DNA of 64,000 bases. Source: Triticum aestivum. Lineage: Eukaryota; Streptophyta; Magnoliopsida; Poales; Poaceae. Positions 21,474 through 33,080 of this stretch are shown here, piece by piece; position 1 is the first letter of the stretch; every line of letters begins with the position of its first letter. The stretch lies in contig NC_057809.1 in assembly GCF_018294505.1 (NCBI RefSeq), forward strand, positions 422,676,233-422,740,232, read 5' to 3'. Position numbers and translations under genes: made by a program. The notes below the pieces were generated by a model. That model saw only the letters and a program-made list of their open reading frames with translations, ran no database searches and was not told where the DNA came from.

Positions 21474-22669
21474 GCTGGGCCGAGGAAGCGGTCAACACGA
21501 GCAGGATGAGGCGGCTCTGTTCTCGTCTCTCAAAAACAGACACAACAGTGGGGGCGCGAGGTTCAGAGCTGCGGGGGTGGCAGAGACGAGCGGGACAAGG
21601 TGTGGGGCGGCGACGGGTCTTGGCGCTGGAGTGGTCGCGGTCAAATGCCTGAGGCGCGCATTCGTCCTCCTGCTCGAAGCAGGGGGTGCAGGGGGGCGAA
21701 GCAGGGACTTGGCGGGCGGCGCAGGTGGTCTCCTGTGGGGCGGGTGGCGCCCTGGAGGCGGGGACGAGCCGAGGACACAGGCCGCGTCGGATCCGGCCAG
21801 TGGGAGCCCATCTCCGATGATGGTGGCACCAGATGGCGCTCCTGTTCAAGGCAAGGATAGAGAGAGAGAGAGAGAGAGTTATTCAGAGAAGCCGAACGAA
21901 AAGGGGAAGAAGAGAGAAGGCGAGGGCGACGGGCGTGCGAGGAGGCATCGGGTGCACTGGCGACCCTGTTGTGCAGGTGCTGGTCGCGGTAGAGGCTCGG
22001 GGCAGAGGGGGAGCACGGCGAAGTCGAGACAGAGGCGTCCTGCATATCCGGCAGGGATGGCGACCTTGACACAAGGGAGAGGTGGAGGCATGGATTCGGT
22101 GAGGCGGCGGAGTTCCTTCGGCGGCCATGGCGCCTGGCATGCTCCCTGTTGCAGCGGTACAGAGAGAAAGAGAGCCAAGTGAGAGAGAGAGAAGTCGGGA
22201 GAGAGAGAAGAGAAGAGGGGAATGGGCATGCACAGCTCACCGGGGTTCTCACCATGCACACAAGGCATGGCGGATGGAGCGACTCCAGCCGCGCTCAAAC
22301 GAGGAGGCAGAAGCGGGGCGGTGCTCTAGTGGCTCAGGGACACGAGCAACGGCTGCATCCGGATGGCTCAGCGGCTGGACGTGAGGAGGAGGCGATGGAG
22401 AGGACAGTGAGGCGCTGCATCTAGCGAGGTGGAGGGCAAGGGGATCTGGAGGCAATAGGTGGCGAGCGATGCTTGGGGATGGATGGATCCCAAGGGGGAT
22501 TTGGTGAGTGGGTGGCGGCGGCTGATCCGAGGAGGGGGAAGGGTGTAGTTGGCGGCTGTAGGGGGGACAAATGTCCTAGGATTTAGGGTTTGGGTCTAAA
22601 AATGGATTAGGGGTCTATAAATGTACAAAAGGGGAATGATTTGGATCCTCCGATCACGATTAGGGAGTT
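21474..22669 (-). mobile_element. H1 LARD-like LTR, segment 2 of 4
   Basis: GC-rich stretch between the right target duplication of F2 and the left one of X (gagtt, 22665-22669). Long open frames here on both strands are compositional and show no family motif. It holds an (AG)n run at 21857-21879 and further AG-rich patches near 22180-22210. This part is poorly matched by H2, which has its own GC-rich block at 30112-30640. Confidence 0.65.
21857..21879. repeat. (AG)n microsatellite
   Basis: About eleven consecutive AG units within the GC-rich part of H1. Confidence 0.9.
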
Positions 22670-23570
22670 TGTCGGCGTTCTGGGAACGGGGGTCCCGAGA
22701 CTTGCCTGCCTGCGGCCCATGGCGTGGCCAAGCAGCAGGCCATACGGCCCATCTTCATCAACAAAGCATCCAAGACCCTCGCGAGGGGCCAAGCCTCGCG
22801 AGGGGGACGATGCAAGACCTCCTCTGGAGCGCCTGGTTAGGCAAGCTCGCGAGGAGCAGAGATATCAAGGCAAGGCGAACCTCACAAGGCTCTCGTGACG
22901 TGAGGCATGACGATCGACACCAGGCGGGCGCCAGCGCGCGCAGTGTCCTTGTTTCCCCTTTGGTGCAAAGGGGTCAAGCGCAGCCGCGGAGTACTGAGGC
23001 CTCGTGCAAAGGTTGCCATTTCGGTGCAACAAGACCAAGACCATGGACTACAAGATGAAGGTCATTGTGGAGCCCAAGACGGCGTCACCCCAGAGCCTTT
23101 CACATGCGAAGACCGCTTTTGTCAGGATAGCTTGTACTAGATCTCCCCCTTCAAATTAGCCCGCCATTGTTCTCTCTCTTCCCGCTCGATATTTGGGAAG
23201 AGGACCAGGGCCTCTATAAATAGGACTAACCACCACCATAGTACCGGAGCTCATCTCATCCTAGCTTTAGAGAATCTACACACCACAAGTTCATAAGCAC
23301 AGGAACACCTCAACCTCAGGAGGCCGTTCTTCCCCTTGTATTGTTCATCATCAGCCCAAGAGGCAATCCACCACCACCACACTGGAGTAGGGTATTACAC
23401 AACAACGGTGGCCCGAACCAGTATAAACCCCGTGTCTTTCTGTGTTGTGAGTTCGTCGAGTTCGTCTGCAAGATCTTATCGAGCTAGAGCATCGATCGGT
23501 AGGAGGGAAAGACTTCGCGTGCACCCCAGTGTTGGAACCTTAAGGGTTAGCCGGAACCCCACATCCGACA
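22670..23570 (+). repeat. X 5' LTR
   Basis: tgtcggcgttctgggaacgg...cacatccgaca. Highly similar to the right LTR along its length. Contains short GC inverted motifs (ctcgcgag) near 22785-22855. Confidence 0.95.
23213..23222 (+). promoter_or_regulatory. X 5' LTR TATA box
   Basis: tctataaata at 23213-23222, followed by an A/C-rich leader, is a good plant RNA polymerase II TATA box. The right LTR has the same box near 29160-29169. Confidence 0.7.
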
Positions 23571-23590
23571 ATTTGAGCGCTAGGTAGGGG
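23571..23590 (+). promoter_or_regulatory. X primer-binding site region
   Basis: atttgagcgctaggtagggg directly follows the 5' LTR. It resembles the primer-site block seen after many plant Gypsy LTRs. The priming tRNA is not assigned. Confidence 0.6.
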
Positions 23591-24252
23591 TGTGCCATAG
23601 TTTCCCTTCCGTCGGTTCATCGCTCCGTCCCTCCGTCGCTCCGTCGTCTCCAAGGCGGACGATGGCCGTGCTCGAGCTGAGCGTCGAGCCGCCCTCGCCG
23701 CCCGCATCGCTCAGACGGCTCCCGTCGGCGGGCCGCCTCATCACTCTCCGTCTCCCGCTGCCAATGCTGCCACTGTCTCGGGGGGAACGAGCAGCAGGCA
23801 TCCTCACAACATCCTACGGTGCGGCAGGACGGCCGCACCGCTACTCCCTCACTCACCCCTGCTGGTTCTTCGTCCCACGCGCACCGCGCTCCCATGGAGG
23901 CACGGGCTGCGCTCATCACGGCGAACGAGCTCCTGCGTTACCGCCCCATCGACAACCTCTATGGGGAGTGGCTCGACCGCGTCGCCGAGCTTGTTCGTGC
24001 CGTAGAGGGCTCTCCGACGCCGTCCCACTCTCTGCCTCCACCGCCTCGAACCCAAGACGGTGCCTTGGCACCAAGGCGCGCGCCTCCACAGCGTGATCCA
24101 CCACGCCCGGCGCCTGCGTGTGAAGAAAGAAGCTGCCAAGAAATCCCGCGGCTGCGAAAAGCTACACCGGCGCTCCCCGCACCACCTCGTCAAGACCGCG
24201 TGCTGCCTGCAGTGGCGCAGCGCGGACCTCGTCAAGACCAAGTTCTGCCTTA
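23591..24252 (+). other. X leader between primer site and gag
   Basis: GC-rich 0.66 kb with overlapping open frames in several phases but no motif I recognise. Possibly the degraded N-terminus of gag, since the stop codon tag just before 24253 cuts the gag frame. Confidence 0.45.
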
Positions 24253-25336
24253 GAAGTGGGCCCCGGCGACCACGGCTGGCTGTTGTGCCTTCACCCCCGA
24301 ACTATGTAGCGTCGCCTGGCCAGGCAAGTTCAAGCCAGATCTACCTCCTCGATATGACGGCACCGCCGACCCTGCGGAGTTCCTGCAGCTCTATGAGTTG
24401 AGCATCGAAGCGACCAACGGCTACGAAAAAGTCATGGCGAACTGGTTTCCCATGGCTCTCAAGGATGGGGCCCGCTCCTGGCTCCTAAACCTGCAGCACG
24501 GCTCGATCTCCTCCTGGAACGAGATGCACGACCGCGTCGTCACTAACTTCCAGGGCACTCGCGACCGCCCATCGGCCGCGGGCGATCTACACCGCATCAA
24601 GCAACAGCCAGGAGAGACCCTCCAGAAGTACATCCAGCGCTTCAACAACACCCGCCTCAAGATCCCCAAGGTCACGGACGAAGCCATCATCTCCGCGTTC
24701 TCAGACGGCGTCCGTGGAGTCAAGATGAAGGAAGAGCTGGTTATCCACGAGAAGCTTTGCACATCTCAGGAGCTGTTCAACCTGGCGACCAAGTGCGCGA
24801 GAGCTGAGGAGGGGCGCCTCTCTCTCCTTGAGCTGCTAGCTGCAGGAGTGGAGGAGAAGAAGGCCAAGGATGTGAAGCGCAAAGAGGTAGTAGTGCTCGC
24901 AGCGGAGCCTGACACCATGCAAGGTAGAGATCAGCCCGAGTCATCCAAGAACGGTCGTCCGCTCTGCGCCTTCCACAACTTGAACACCCACAACACCAGC
25001 GACTGTCAAGAGCTCAGAGCCATAAGGGAAGGATGCTTTGGTCGACACCCCGAGCGCAACGATCGGGGCTACGGCCATGGAGGAGGATGCGGAGGCGTAC
25101 GCTGGGACAACCATGGCCCGCGCCAGGAGTGGCGCGACCGGCCTCGTGAGGACCGCAGGCAGGACCAACCTCGCGAGGGCGCCTGGAGGGACCGGCCTCA
25201 TGAGGATCGCCCCCAGGGCAACGCCGGTCTTCCCCCGTTGCCGCCACCGAGAAGGAACGGCGACCACCACCCGGACAAGGGGGCTGGGGGCTTCCAGGAG
25301 CAGCGTGCGATAGCTTGCATCTTGGGAGGTGCTTAG
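24253..25336 (+). CDS. X gag
   Basis: Open for about 360 codons. The capsid core shows DGTADPAEFLQLYELSIEAT, WFPMALKDGARSWLLNLQHG, SISSWNEMHDRVVTNFQGT and IKQQPGETLQKYIQRFNN, the standard plant Gypsy gag pattern. A cysteine-histidine cluster follows (LCAFHNLNTHNTSDCQEL, spacing C-x2-H-x4-H-x4-C) near 24958, then a tail very rich in Arg, Asp and Gly (25040-25260) that may bind RNA. No ATG is clear at the start; a stop just upstream of 24253 suggests N-terminal truncation. It ends at a TAG at 25334-25336 and is followed in the same region by protease sequence. Confidence 0.8.
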
Positions 25337-26075
25337 GCCCCAGCCTCTCAGCGCATCTTCAAACAGTTCGCTCGCGAGGTGAACGCGGCGCTCCCCAAGC
25401 TCGAGGCCACGCACCCACTCAGGTGGTCCCAATGCGTCATCACCTTCAACTCGGTGGATCAGCTCAAGTGCGCAGCCACCGCTGGCACCGTGCCTATGGT
25501 GTGCTCCCCAGTCATCAGCAATGTGCAAGTCACCAAGACTCTCATCGACGGTGGTGCAGGGCTCAACGTCCTATCCGTCGACACGTTCGACAACCTCCAA
25601 GTGCCCTATGGGAAGCTCCAGCCCAACCAAGCCTTTCTCAGGAGTGACTGACGGTTCCACCACACCGATAGGGCAAGTCCGCCTGCCTGTCACCTTCGGG
25701 GAGCGCAAGAACTACTGCACCGAGCTCATCGACTTCGACGTCGCGCACATCTGCCTGTTGTACAATGCCATCCTCGGGTATCCAGCCCTGGCCAAGTTCA
25801 TGGAAGTCACTCACCACGGCTACAACGTTCTCAAGATCCCAGGAAGCGGGGGAATCATCACGGTCCCATGTGAAGAAAGGGATGCGGTGTGCTCCCTTGA
25901 GCGCGCCTTACAAGCCACAGCAATCGACAACCCTGACAGCAGAAGTGAAGGCCCTCCGGAGACCATCCCCAAGAAGAAGTTGTCGCATCGCGCAAGACCC
26001 CAAGAAGATGGGGTCACACCAGGAGCCTCGTCAGGATCAGCGCCCGCTCCAGGGGCGCCTCCCTCCACCGCATAG
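25337..26075 (+). pseudogene. X aspartic protease region (frameshifted)
   Basis: The N-terminal part (25379-25651) contains VNAALPKLEATHPLRWSQCV and the active-site box TLIDGGAGLNVLS. The continuation (GQVRLPVTFGERKNYCTELI, NAILGYPALAKFMEV, GYNVLKIPGSGGIITV) is in another frame from about 25640, so one frame change separates them. The end (25900-26075) is Pro- and Ala-rich. Confidence 0.75.
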
Positions 26076-26621
26076 GAAAGAGCGCTCGGCGCCCTCCTCA
26101 GGCAGGACTCGGGGGCTCTCTCCTGGAGAGTATCAGACCTTGCCAACCTCATGAGGGAGGTGCTTGGGCACCACTTGGAAGCATGCTTCACGACATGCTT
26201 TCCACAGGAGAGCACAGGGCAAGGAGTGCCCACCACACAGGAGTTCATCACCAAGACCAGCCAAGAGCTACAAGACGCGAGAGCCATGTGCGGCGACAGC
26301 CGCTCACCGAGCGCGGCTCACCATCCAGGCAAGGGTGTTGAACTGCGCGTCTGCATCGACATCCCAGGGCTCAACAGGGCCGCATCTCATGAATGCTTCT
26401 GGCCATCACGTGCGGGCTGCTGTGAGGGTCCACCACACAGCTACGTTCGCATGCCCTTTGGCTTGCCGACCGTGGCGTCGGCCTACCAGCGCAACGTGCG
26501 GCAAGTCCTGGCGGCTCAGGAGGCCAGGTTCCACGCCGTTCTGGAGGAGATGGGGACGGTCTTCAGGGAACCTCCTGAGCCCCCAGAGCCTCCCGAGGCT
26601 CAGGGTCCCGGTGGCTCATGA
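26076..26621 (+). pseudogene. X reverse transcriptase remnant
   Basis: Only fragments of RT survive: VELRVCIDIPGLNRAA (fingers-type block, about 26335) and, close after, YVRMPFGLPTVASAYQRNVR (about 26445). The catalytic blocks between and after them (the LDxYSG and YxDD boxes) are missing, and the frame then ends in a Pro- and Glu-rich tail (PPEPPEPPEAQG). This is an internal deletion product, not an enzyme. Confidence 0.75.
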
Positions 26622-28271
26622 GGAGCCATTCCTTCAACGCGTGGCTTCAGTTGCACCAACTCTACTTCGTCTACATGACCAGTTGACATCTTCCAAGTTC
26701 ATTTAAGCTGGGAGCGCCCCTCGGGCTGAATTATTCCCAGGCCACATGGGTCTATTCCTGTGGCATGTATCCCTTTTGCTCATGTCTTTATCTTACCTTG
26801 TTGGGGGCGCCCCTCGGGCTGCATCATCCCCACGCCGCTCGGGCCGGACCCGGTGGCATGTATCTTCCTGCATTTACCTAAGTCGATCTGCTCTTCATGC
26901 TTAACCTGCCAACTACTATCACCTGCTCGATCATCGCCTCCCTCGGGGCCTCTACACAGGCACGGCGCTGGTGCATGGGTCCGTCTATGCCACGACCGAC
27001 AAATCTGAGTGGTCGAGCTCTGGCTCGCAGCACGCGCCATGCACGTCACCTCACCAGGCCCTCAGTGCCTTCACTTCATCCGGACCAACCAGCGGCAGGC
27101 AGGCGGCAGTAACGGCAAACCATGTTTCTTCTTGTGCCTGACCACAGGGATCCCGCGGGAAGGATAGCAGGCGGCACCGCGAGTCCCCTTTTCTCTCATG
27201 CGATTCACTTGCGCGTTAAAAGGGGGGCTCCTGAGCATCGCAACTCAGGAGCTCTTACTGGCTCTCCAGCCCTCACCCCCTGGCCTTGACCACGACATCA
27301 CGACCTGGCATACAAGTGGCGGCTGAGCTCGCTCGAGGGCCGGGACCTGAGGACGTAGAGCACTAAGAAGAGCTCGAGAGAAGGAAAATTCGTACGGACC
27401 TGCCTAGCTATGTCGCGTAAGTTGGCGCGCAGCCCTAGCGTAACATCATGAATCACCGCGAAGTCAGCAAGATAAGTCTCGCCCTCGGATCAGCTAAATA
27501 TTTGGGCCTAGTAGACTCTCACACCATGCCGCAACCCCGTTGCCGCCAAGTCATCTTCCTTTCTTTCTTTACCATGGCCGCTTGGGCGCTAAGGGGGACC
27601 TCCTGAGCATCACGCCTCAGGGGCTCTTACTGGACCTCGGGCCGAGCACCTCCTGGCCTTGACCACGGCATCGCGACCTGGCATACCAGTGACGGCTATA
27701 GCCGCCTTGGGACCGGGACCCGTCAGTGTAGAGAAACAAGCTATCGCGAGGAAAGAAAGGGGGGACCGATCCTTAACGGGACGCGCGTTCATCAAATCTT
27801 CATAACAAGGAAGATAAGTACAAAGGCATTGCAGATCCTTACATGACCCCATGGGCTGATTCATTATTCTTCGTAGGAAACAAAAGCTGATGCTACGGGG
27901 GATCCTATCTACATCCTTCCGTGGCGACGCCATCATCAACAGTGGGCCACGGGAGGCCGGCGCCAACCCCATCCAGATCAGCGGTGGCGGCAGCCGGATG
28001 CCGCAGCCCTGCTCCGAGCACAGCGCGAGCTCGGGGGGACGTAGCTGTCGTTGCTCGTCTCCGGAGTCTCGTAGAGCTCAGGAGAACTGCTGGACTCCCA
28101 AGGACTGCTGCTGCTGCAGTGGACGCGAGCGGAGCGCGCATCAGCCTCGCGTTCTTCTCCGGAGCAGCACTCTAGGCGACGCCCTCGACATCGAAGACCT
28201 TGAAGAAGAGTGTGGAAGCATCGTCATACTCGAAGTGGATCGCGAGGGCGCCCCTCGCACGACAGACCCGA
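26622..28271 (+). other. X non-coding 3' region with degenerate duplication
   Basis: No gene. A block beginning near 27228 (ctcctgagcatcgcaactca) recurs near 27600 in diverged form, about 372 bp later, including the shared words ccttgaccacg and acctggcata. The word gcgcccctcgggctg occurs at about 26713 and 26807. Small open frames near 27890-28260 show no family signature. Confidence 0.6.
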
Positions 28272-28615
28272 TGTCACACCCTGATTTTCATGCCACAACA
28301 CTTAAGCTAATAAATCCTGATAAAATGTGGTTTGACAAAAACTTTTGAGTGTTTTGTCTTTGCTTTGATTGAATGTTTGACTGCTGTTTGCAAGTGCTCT
28401 AAAAATCAAATAAATCCTCCAACTCTTATACTCCTTCTCCTTGGTCCAAAACCTTTTCCCAATTATCATGCCATGTGTATAGAGCAATATAGTATTTCCT
28501 TACAAAATTAATTTGACAAAAAAGTATTTTCGAAAATTAGTTTTCCAAAAACCCCTGAATTGAGGTTTGCACTGCAAATACTTAATTAAGGGCAGTAAAA
28601 AACTTTTGAGGGTAC
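28272..28615. repeat. AT-rich foreign block next to X 3' LTR
   Basis: Composition changes sharply from GC-rich to AT-rich at about 28272 (starting tgtcacaccctgattttcat) and back at the LTR start 28616. The tgtcacaccc start resembles a plant LTR end, so a fragment of another retrotransposon is likely. It takes the place where the polypurine tract of X should be. Confidence 0.5.
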
Positions 28616-29517
28616 TGTCGTCGTTCTGGGAACGGGGGTCCCTAGACTTGCTTGCCTGCGGCCCACGGCGTGGCCAAGAAGCAGGCCGTATGGCCCATCT
28701 TCATCAACAAAGCATCCAAGACCCTCGCGAGGGGCCAAGCATCGCGAGGGGGACGATGCAAGACCTCCTCTAGAGCGGCCTGGTCAGGCAAGCTCGCGAG
28801 GAGCGGAGATATCAAGGCGAGGTGTACCTCACAAGGCTCTCGTGACGTGAGCCATGACGATCGACACCAGGCGGGCGCCAGCGCGTGCAGCCTCCTTGTT
28901 TCCCATTTGGTGCAAAGGGGGCAAGCGCAGCTGCGAAGTACCGAGGCCTCAGGCAAAGGTTGCCATTTTGGTGCAACAAGACCAAGACCATGGACTGCAA
29001 AACGGAGGTCATCATGGAGCCCTAGACGGTGTCACCCTAGAGCCATTCATAGGCGAAGACCGCTTTTGTCGGGATAGCTTGTACTAGCTGTCTCCCTTCA
29101 AATTAGCCCACCAATGTTCGCTCGCCTCCCGCTCGATGTTTGGGAAGAGGACCAAGGCCTCTATAAATAGGACTAGCCACCACCATAGTATCGGAGCTCA
29201 TCTCATCCTAGCTTGAGGGAATCTACACACCACAAGTTCATAAGAACAAGAACACCTCAACCTCAGGAGGTTGTTCTTCCCCTTGTATTGTTCATCATCA
29301 GCCCAAGAGGCAATCCACCACCACCACACTGGAGTAGGGTATTACACCACAACGGTGGCCCGAACCAGTATAAACCCCTTGTCTTTCTGTGTTGTGAGTT
29401 CGTCGAGTTCGTCCGCAAGATCTTATCGAGCTAGAGCGTTGATCGGTAGGAGGGAAAGACTTCGCGCGCACCCTAGTGTTCGAACCTTAAGTGTTAGCCG
29501 GAACCCCACATCCAACA
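28616..29517 (+). repeat. X 3' LTR
   Basis: tgtcgtcgttctgggaacgg...cacatccaaca, 902 bp, matching 22670-23570. Followed by gagtc. Confidence 0.95.
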
Positions 29518-30111
29518 GAGTCCAAAAGATAAACCGAAGATAATTAGGGGATGTTTGGGGATGATCCGGATCCATCGGTACCAACAACCCGGGTCGGGTT
29601 CGGGTACGTTTCGGACAAACGCGAGGGGTCGATGCACTAGGCAAAGAGGGGTTAGGCGAACGAGGTCAAGTGTGTGGTTGGGCTGAGAAGAGAGAGGGGG
29701 AATGCAACCCGGCAACCATTTCCGAAGACCGGAAACGTCCGACGAATGACCGGCTATATTGCCGCTATAGTTTAACGGTTGGGCTATCAAACGGACTCTG
29801 AAAGCGATGAACCTTGGCAGGCGGTCTACTGACAACATAACAACACCGGACGCCAACTTTCATCCCATTCCGAGAACACGTCCCGACCACTTATAAATAA
29901 TATTTCGGACGTGTCGTGGGTACGTGCGAGTGTGGCTGGGCTCAGAACGGACAACGGACGGAACTGGGGGAACCCGGACGGATGCAAGTTTTGAAAACAT
30001 GATGATGCAATGCACATGATGACATGGCAAGATGCAACACACAAGCAAAATACATGGCAACGACAGCGAATAACTGGAAGACACCTGGCGCATTGGACTT
30101 GGGGCGTTACA
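29518..30111 (-). mobile_element. H1 LARD-like LTR, segment 1 of 4 (5' end)
   Basis: Read on the minus strand it begins tgtaacgcccc at 30111, a TG start typical of an LTR, and runs to the X insertion. From memory, the sequence near the start is common in Triticeae genomes. No gene. The four H1 pieces sum to about 3.6 kb before the window edge. Confidence 0.75.
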
Positions 30112-33080
30112 CCGCTCCTCCCACCTCTCACACCCTCTCGCTCGATCCCGATGGGATCGGGAGCGTTCGCCGCCGCCCTCTGGATGAAGCCATCTGCCGC
30201 CGCCATCGCCGGAGATGAGTACCCGGCGACCCTGCACCCTCCTTCCTCCTTCCTCCGTCCCGAACTCTATCTAACCTCTCCCTATATCGTTCTCTCTCTG
30301 CTAGGAATCTTGTGGAGCATCGCCGCCGATCTGCTCCCCTTGCCGGATCCGTCGACCATCGCCGGAAATGGGGCCGCCGCACCTGGATCTGGTCTGCTCC
30401 GGCCTCCGGCGCCCGTCCCCAACTTCCTGGACCTGCTGCCTCCGCCTAGTTCGCGCCGCCGCCGTTGAACCCTGCCTCCTGCGTCGTCTATTGCGTACGA
30501 GGATGCAGGCACGCCCGCGTTGACCTCGCCAGCACGCCTTCCAGCTCTAGGTGGGCCGGCCTCCACTCTAGCCGAGGCCAGCGTGCCAGGCTTCCCTGCC
30601 GGCCTCTCCTTCGACCTGGGCATGGCCCATGGTGAGAGCCCAGCTCAGTGCCTAGCTTTTCAGCCCGTTGTATGTTTTTCCTGATGCTGTGATTTTCTTT
30701 TTATTCCAGTGAGCTGCAGTTTTACAGAGAAGTCCCCCTAGTTCATACAGTTAATAACTCACAAATGGTGCATCGGTTTAAAATGATTTATATATGAAAA
30801 ATGACTAGAATTTCATCTAGTTTCATAATATCCAACTTTCATGCATGTTTAAAATGTTTAAAATTGTTGTTTGCATTAATTTGCTTAATGCCATGCTAAA
30901 ATGCTTTATTTCATAACTAAATAACTGTAGCTCCAAACTTAACAAACTTTATATGTAAATGGGGTAGAAAAATGCCTAGTTTAACATGGTGCACTCTTCT
31001 TGTATGTCTAACAACTCTAAAATTGTGTATAGGGCAGAACAGTACCAACTTTAAATTATGCACATGGAGAGTTTTCGGAATTGTTGTTTGTTGTTCCGGC
31101 CTCATTTAAACTCGTCTAGATAGGTAGTTTTCATATGCTTCACCTCTTGCCATGTTTAACAAAATTTAATATTATTGGGTACATAAACGGGAGAGAACTA
31201 AATATTTGATGTGGTGTTCCATCAATATGCAACTCATTGCATATTGAGCTCCACATAACTTGTAGTATTGTTTGTGCACTTTGCCATGCCATGCCTCTTT
31301 AAACCGGTCATGCATCATACTTGTTTGCGCATCATGCCATGCTTATGTGATGGTTGTTTACTATGTTGCTTGCTTCTTTCCGGGTTGCTTCTCTCGTTAG
31401 CTTCGGGTTCGTTCCGGAGTTGTGAGGATTCATTCGACTACGTCTGTTTGTCTTCTTCATGGACTCGTTCTTCTTCCTTGCGGGATCTCAAGCAAGATGA
31501 CCATTCCCTTGAAATCACTTCTATCTTTGCTTGCTAGTTGTCCGTTCTATCTCTATGTCGTGCTACCTACCACTCGTTATGTCATGCCTCCCATATTGCC
31601 ATATCAAGCCTCTAACCCTCCTTCCTAGCAAACCGTTGTTTGGCTATGTTACTGCTTTTGCTCAGCCTCTCTTATAGTGTTGCTAGTTGCAGGTGAAGCT
31701 AAAGTTTGTTCCATGTTGGAACATGGTTATGTTGGGATATCACAATATCTCTTATTTAATTAATGCAACTATATACTTGGTAAAGGGTGGAAGGTCGGCC
31801 TTATGCCTGGTGTTTTGATCCATTCTTGCCGCCCTAGTTTCCGTCATACCGGTGTTATGTTCCTTGATTTTGCGTTCCTTACGCGGTTGGGTGTTATGGG
31901 AACCCCTTGACAGTTCGCTTTGAATAAAACTCCTCCAGCAGGGCCCAACCTTGGTTTTACATTTGCCTAACAACCTATTACCCTTCCCTTGGGTCGGCCA
32001 ACCCGAGGGTCATCTTTATTTTAACCCACCACCCCGGGCCAGTGCTTCTCTAAGTGTTGGTCCGAACCGGGCAACCTGCGGGGCCACCTCGTGGCAACTT
32101 GAGGGCTGGTTCTACTTGTAGCTTGACCTATCCGGTGTGTCCTGAGAACGAGATACGTGCGACTCCTATCGGGATTGTCGACACATCGGGCGGCTTTGCT
32201 GGTCTTGTTTTACCATTGTTGAAATGTCTTGTAACCGGGATTCCAAGACTGATCGGGTCTTCCCAGGAGAAGGAATATCCTTCGTTGACCGTGAGAGCTT
32301 GTGATGGGCTAAGTTGGGACACCCATATAGGGTTTGAACTTTCAAAAGCTGTGCCCGCGGTTATGTGGCAGATGGGAATTTGTTAACGTCTGGTTGTAGA
32401 GAACTTGACACTTAACTTAATTAAAATGCATCAACCGCGTGTGTAGCCGTGATGGTCTCTTTTCGGCGGAGTCCGGGAAGTGAACACGGGTCTTGTGTTA
32501 TGGTTGTGCGTAAGTAGTTTCAGGATCACTTCTTGATCACTTCTAGCTTCTCGACTGTTGCATTGCTTCTCTTCTCACTCTTATTTGCATTTGTTAGCCA
32601 TCATATATGCTTAGTGCTTGCTGCAGCTCCACCTCACTACCTTCCCCTACCCATAAGCTTAAATAGTCTTGATCTCGCGGGTGTGAGATTGCTGAGTCCT
32701 CGTGACTCACAGATACTTCCAAACAGTTGCAGGTGCCAATGATACCAATGCAGGTGACGCAACCGAGCTCAAGTGGGAGCTCGATGAAGATCTAAGTCGT
32801 TGTTTTGTTTCGTTTCCTGTTGATCAGTAGTGGAGCCTAGTTGGGACGATCGGGGATCTAACATTTGGGGTTGTCTTCCTTTATTTTGGTTCCATAGTCG
32901 GACCTTGATTGTCTTCTGGATGATGTATGTTTAACTTGTTATTTGTGTGAAGTGGCGATTGTAAGCCAACTCTTTATCCCTTTCTTATCCAGTACATGGG
33001 ATGTGTGAAGATTACCCCTCTTGCGACAAGCCTACCATGCGGCTATGCATCTAAGTCGTGCCCCGACACATGGGAGATAC
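30112..33080 (+). mobile_element. H2, second LARD-like copy, 5'-truncated
   Basis: Plus-strand copy of the family of H1. The part from about 30650 to 32177 aligns with H1 in reverse, and 30112-30640 is a GC-rich block with no clear partner. It abuts the 5' end of H1 head to head at 30111/30112 and lacks its own tgtaacgcccc start, so it is truncated or was split by the insertion of H1. The right end is unclear, near gggagatac at about 33080. No coding capacity. Confidence 0.7.

Larger units (their letters stand above)
22670..29517 (+). mobile_element. X, non-autonomous Gypsy-type retrotransposon
   Basis: LTRs of 901 and 902 bp (22670-23570 and 28616-29517), flanked by near-duplications gagtt and gagtc (22665-22669, 29518-29522). 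The interior has a primer site, gag, a protease region, a short RT remnant, then about 1.65 kb of GC-rich non-coding sequence and an AT-rich foreign block before the right LTR. No RNase H or integrase can be recognised. It interrupts H1. Family not recognised. Confidence 0.9.

Noticed and set aside
21332..22480. Several long overlapping frames (up to 206 codons) in GC-rich sequence
   Set aside because: Frames are open on both strands at once, composition is low complexity (AG repeats, Arg/Ser-rich), and no family motif is visible. They lie in a non-coding retrotransposon LTR.
23590..24400. GC-rich frames of 110-170 codons upstream of X gag
   Set aside because: Overlapping frames on both strands with Pro/Arg/Ala bias. 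Treated as leader or decayed gag, not a host gene.
30010..30623. Frames of 110-150 codons near the H1/H2 border
   Set aside because: GC-rich compositional frames inside LARD-like repeats. A host gene exon was considered because of the 5'UTR-like CT-rich text, but no supporting downstream exons or domains are visible.
1..32177. H1/H2 arms as terminal inverted repeats of one giant DNA transposon
   Set aside because: The inner end of H1 has an LTR-like TG start directly against the H2 copy, the GC-rich inner parts of the two copies differ, and no transposase is present. Two opposite copies of a LARD-like repeat fit better.
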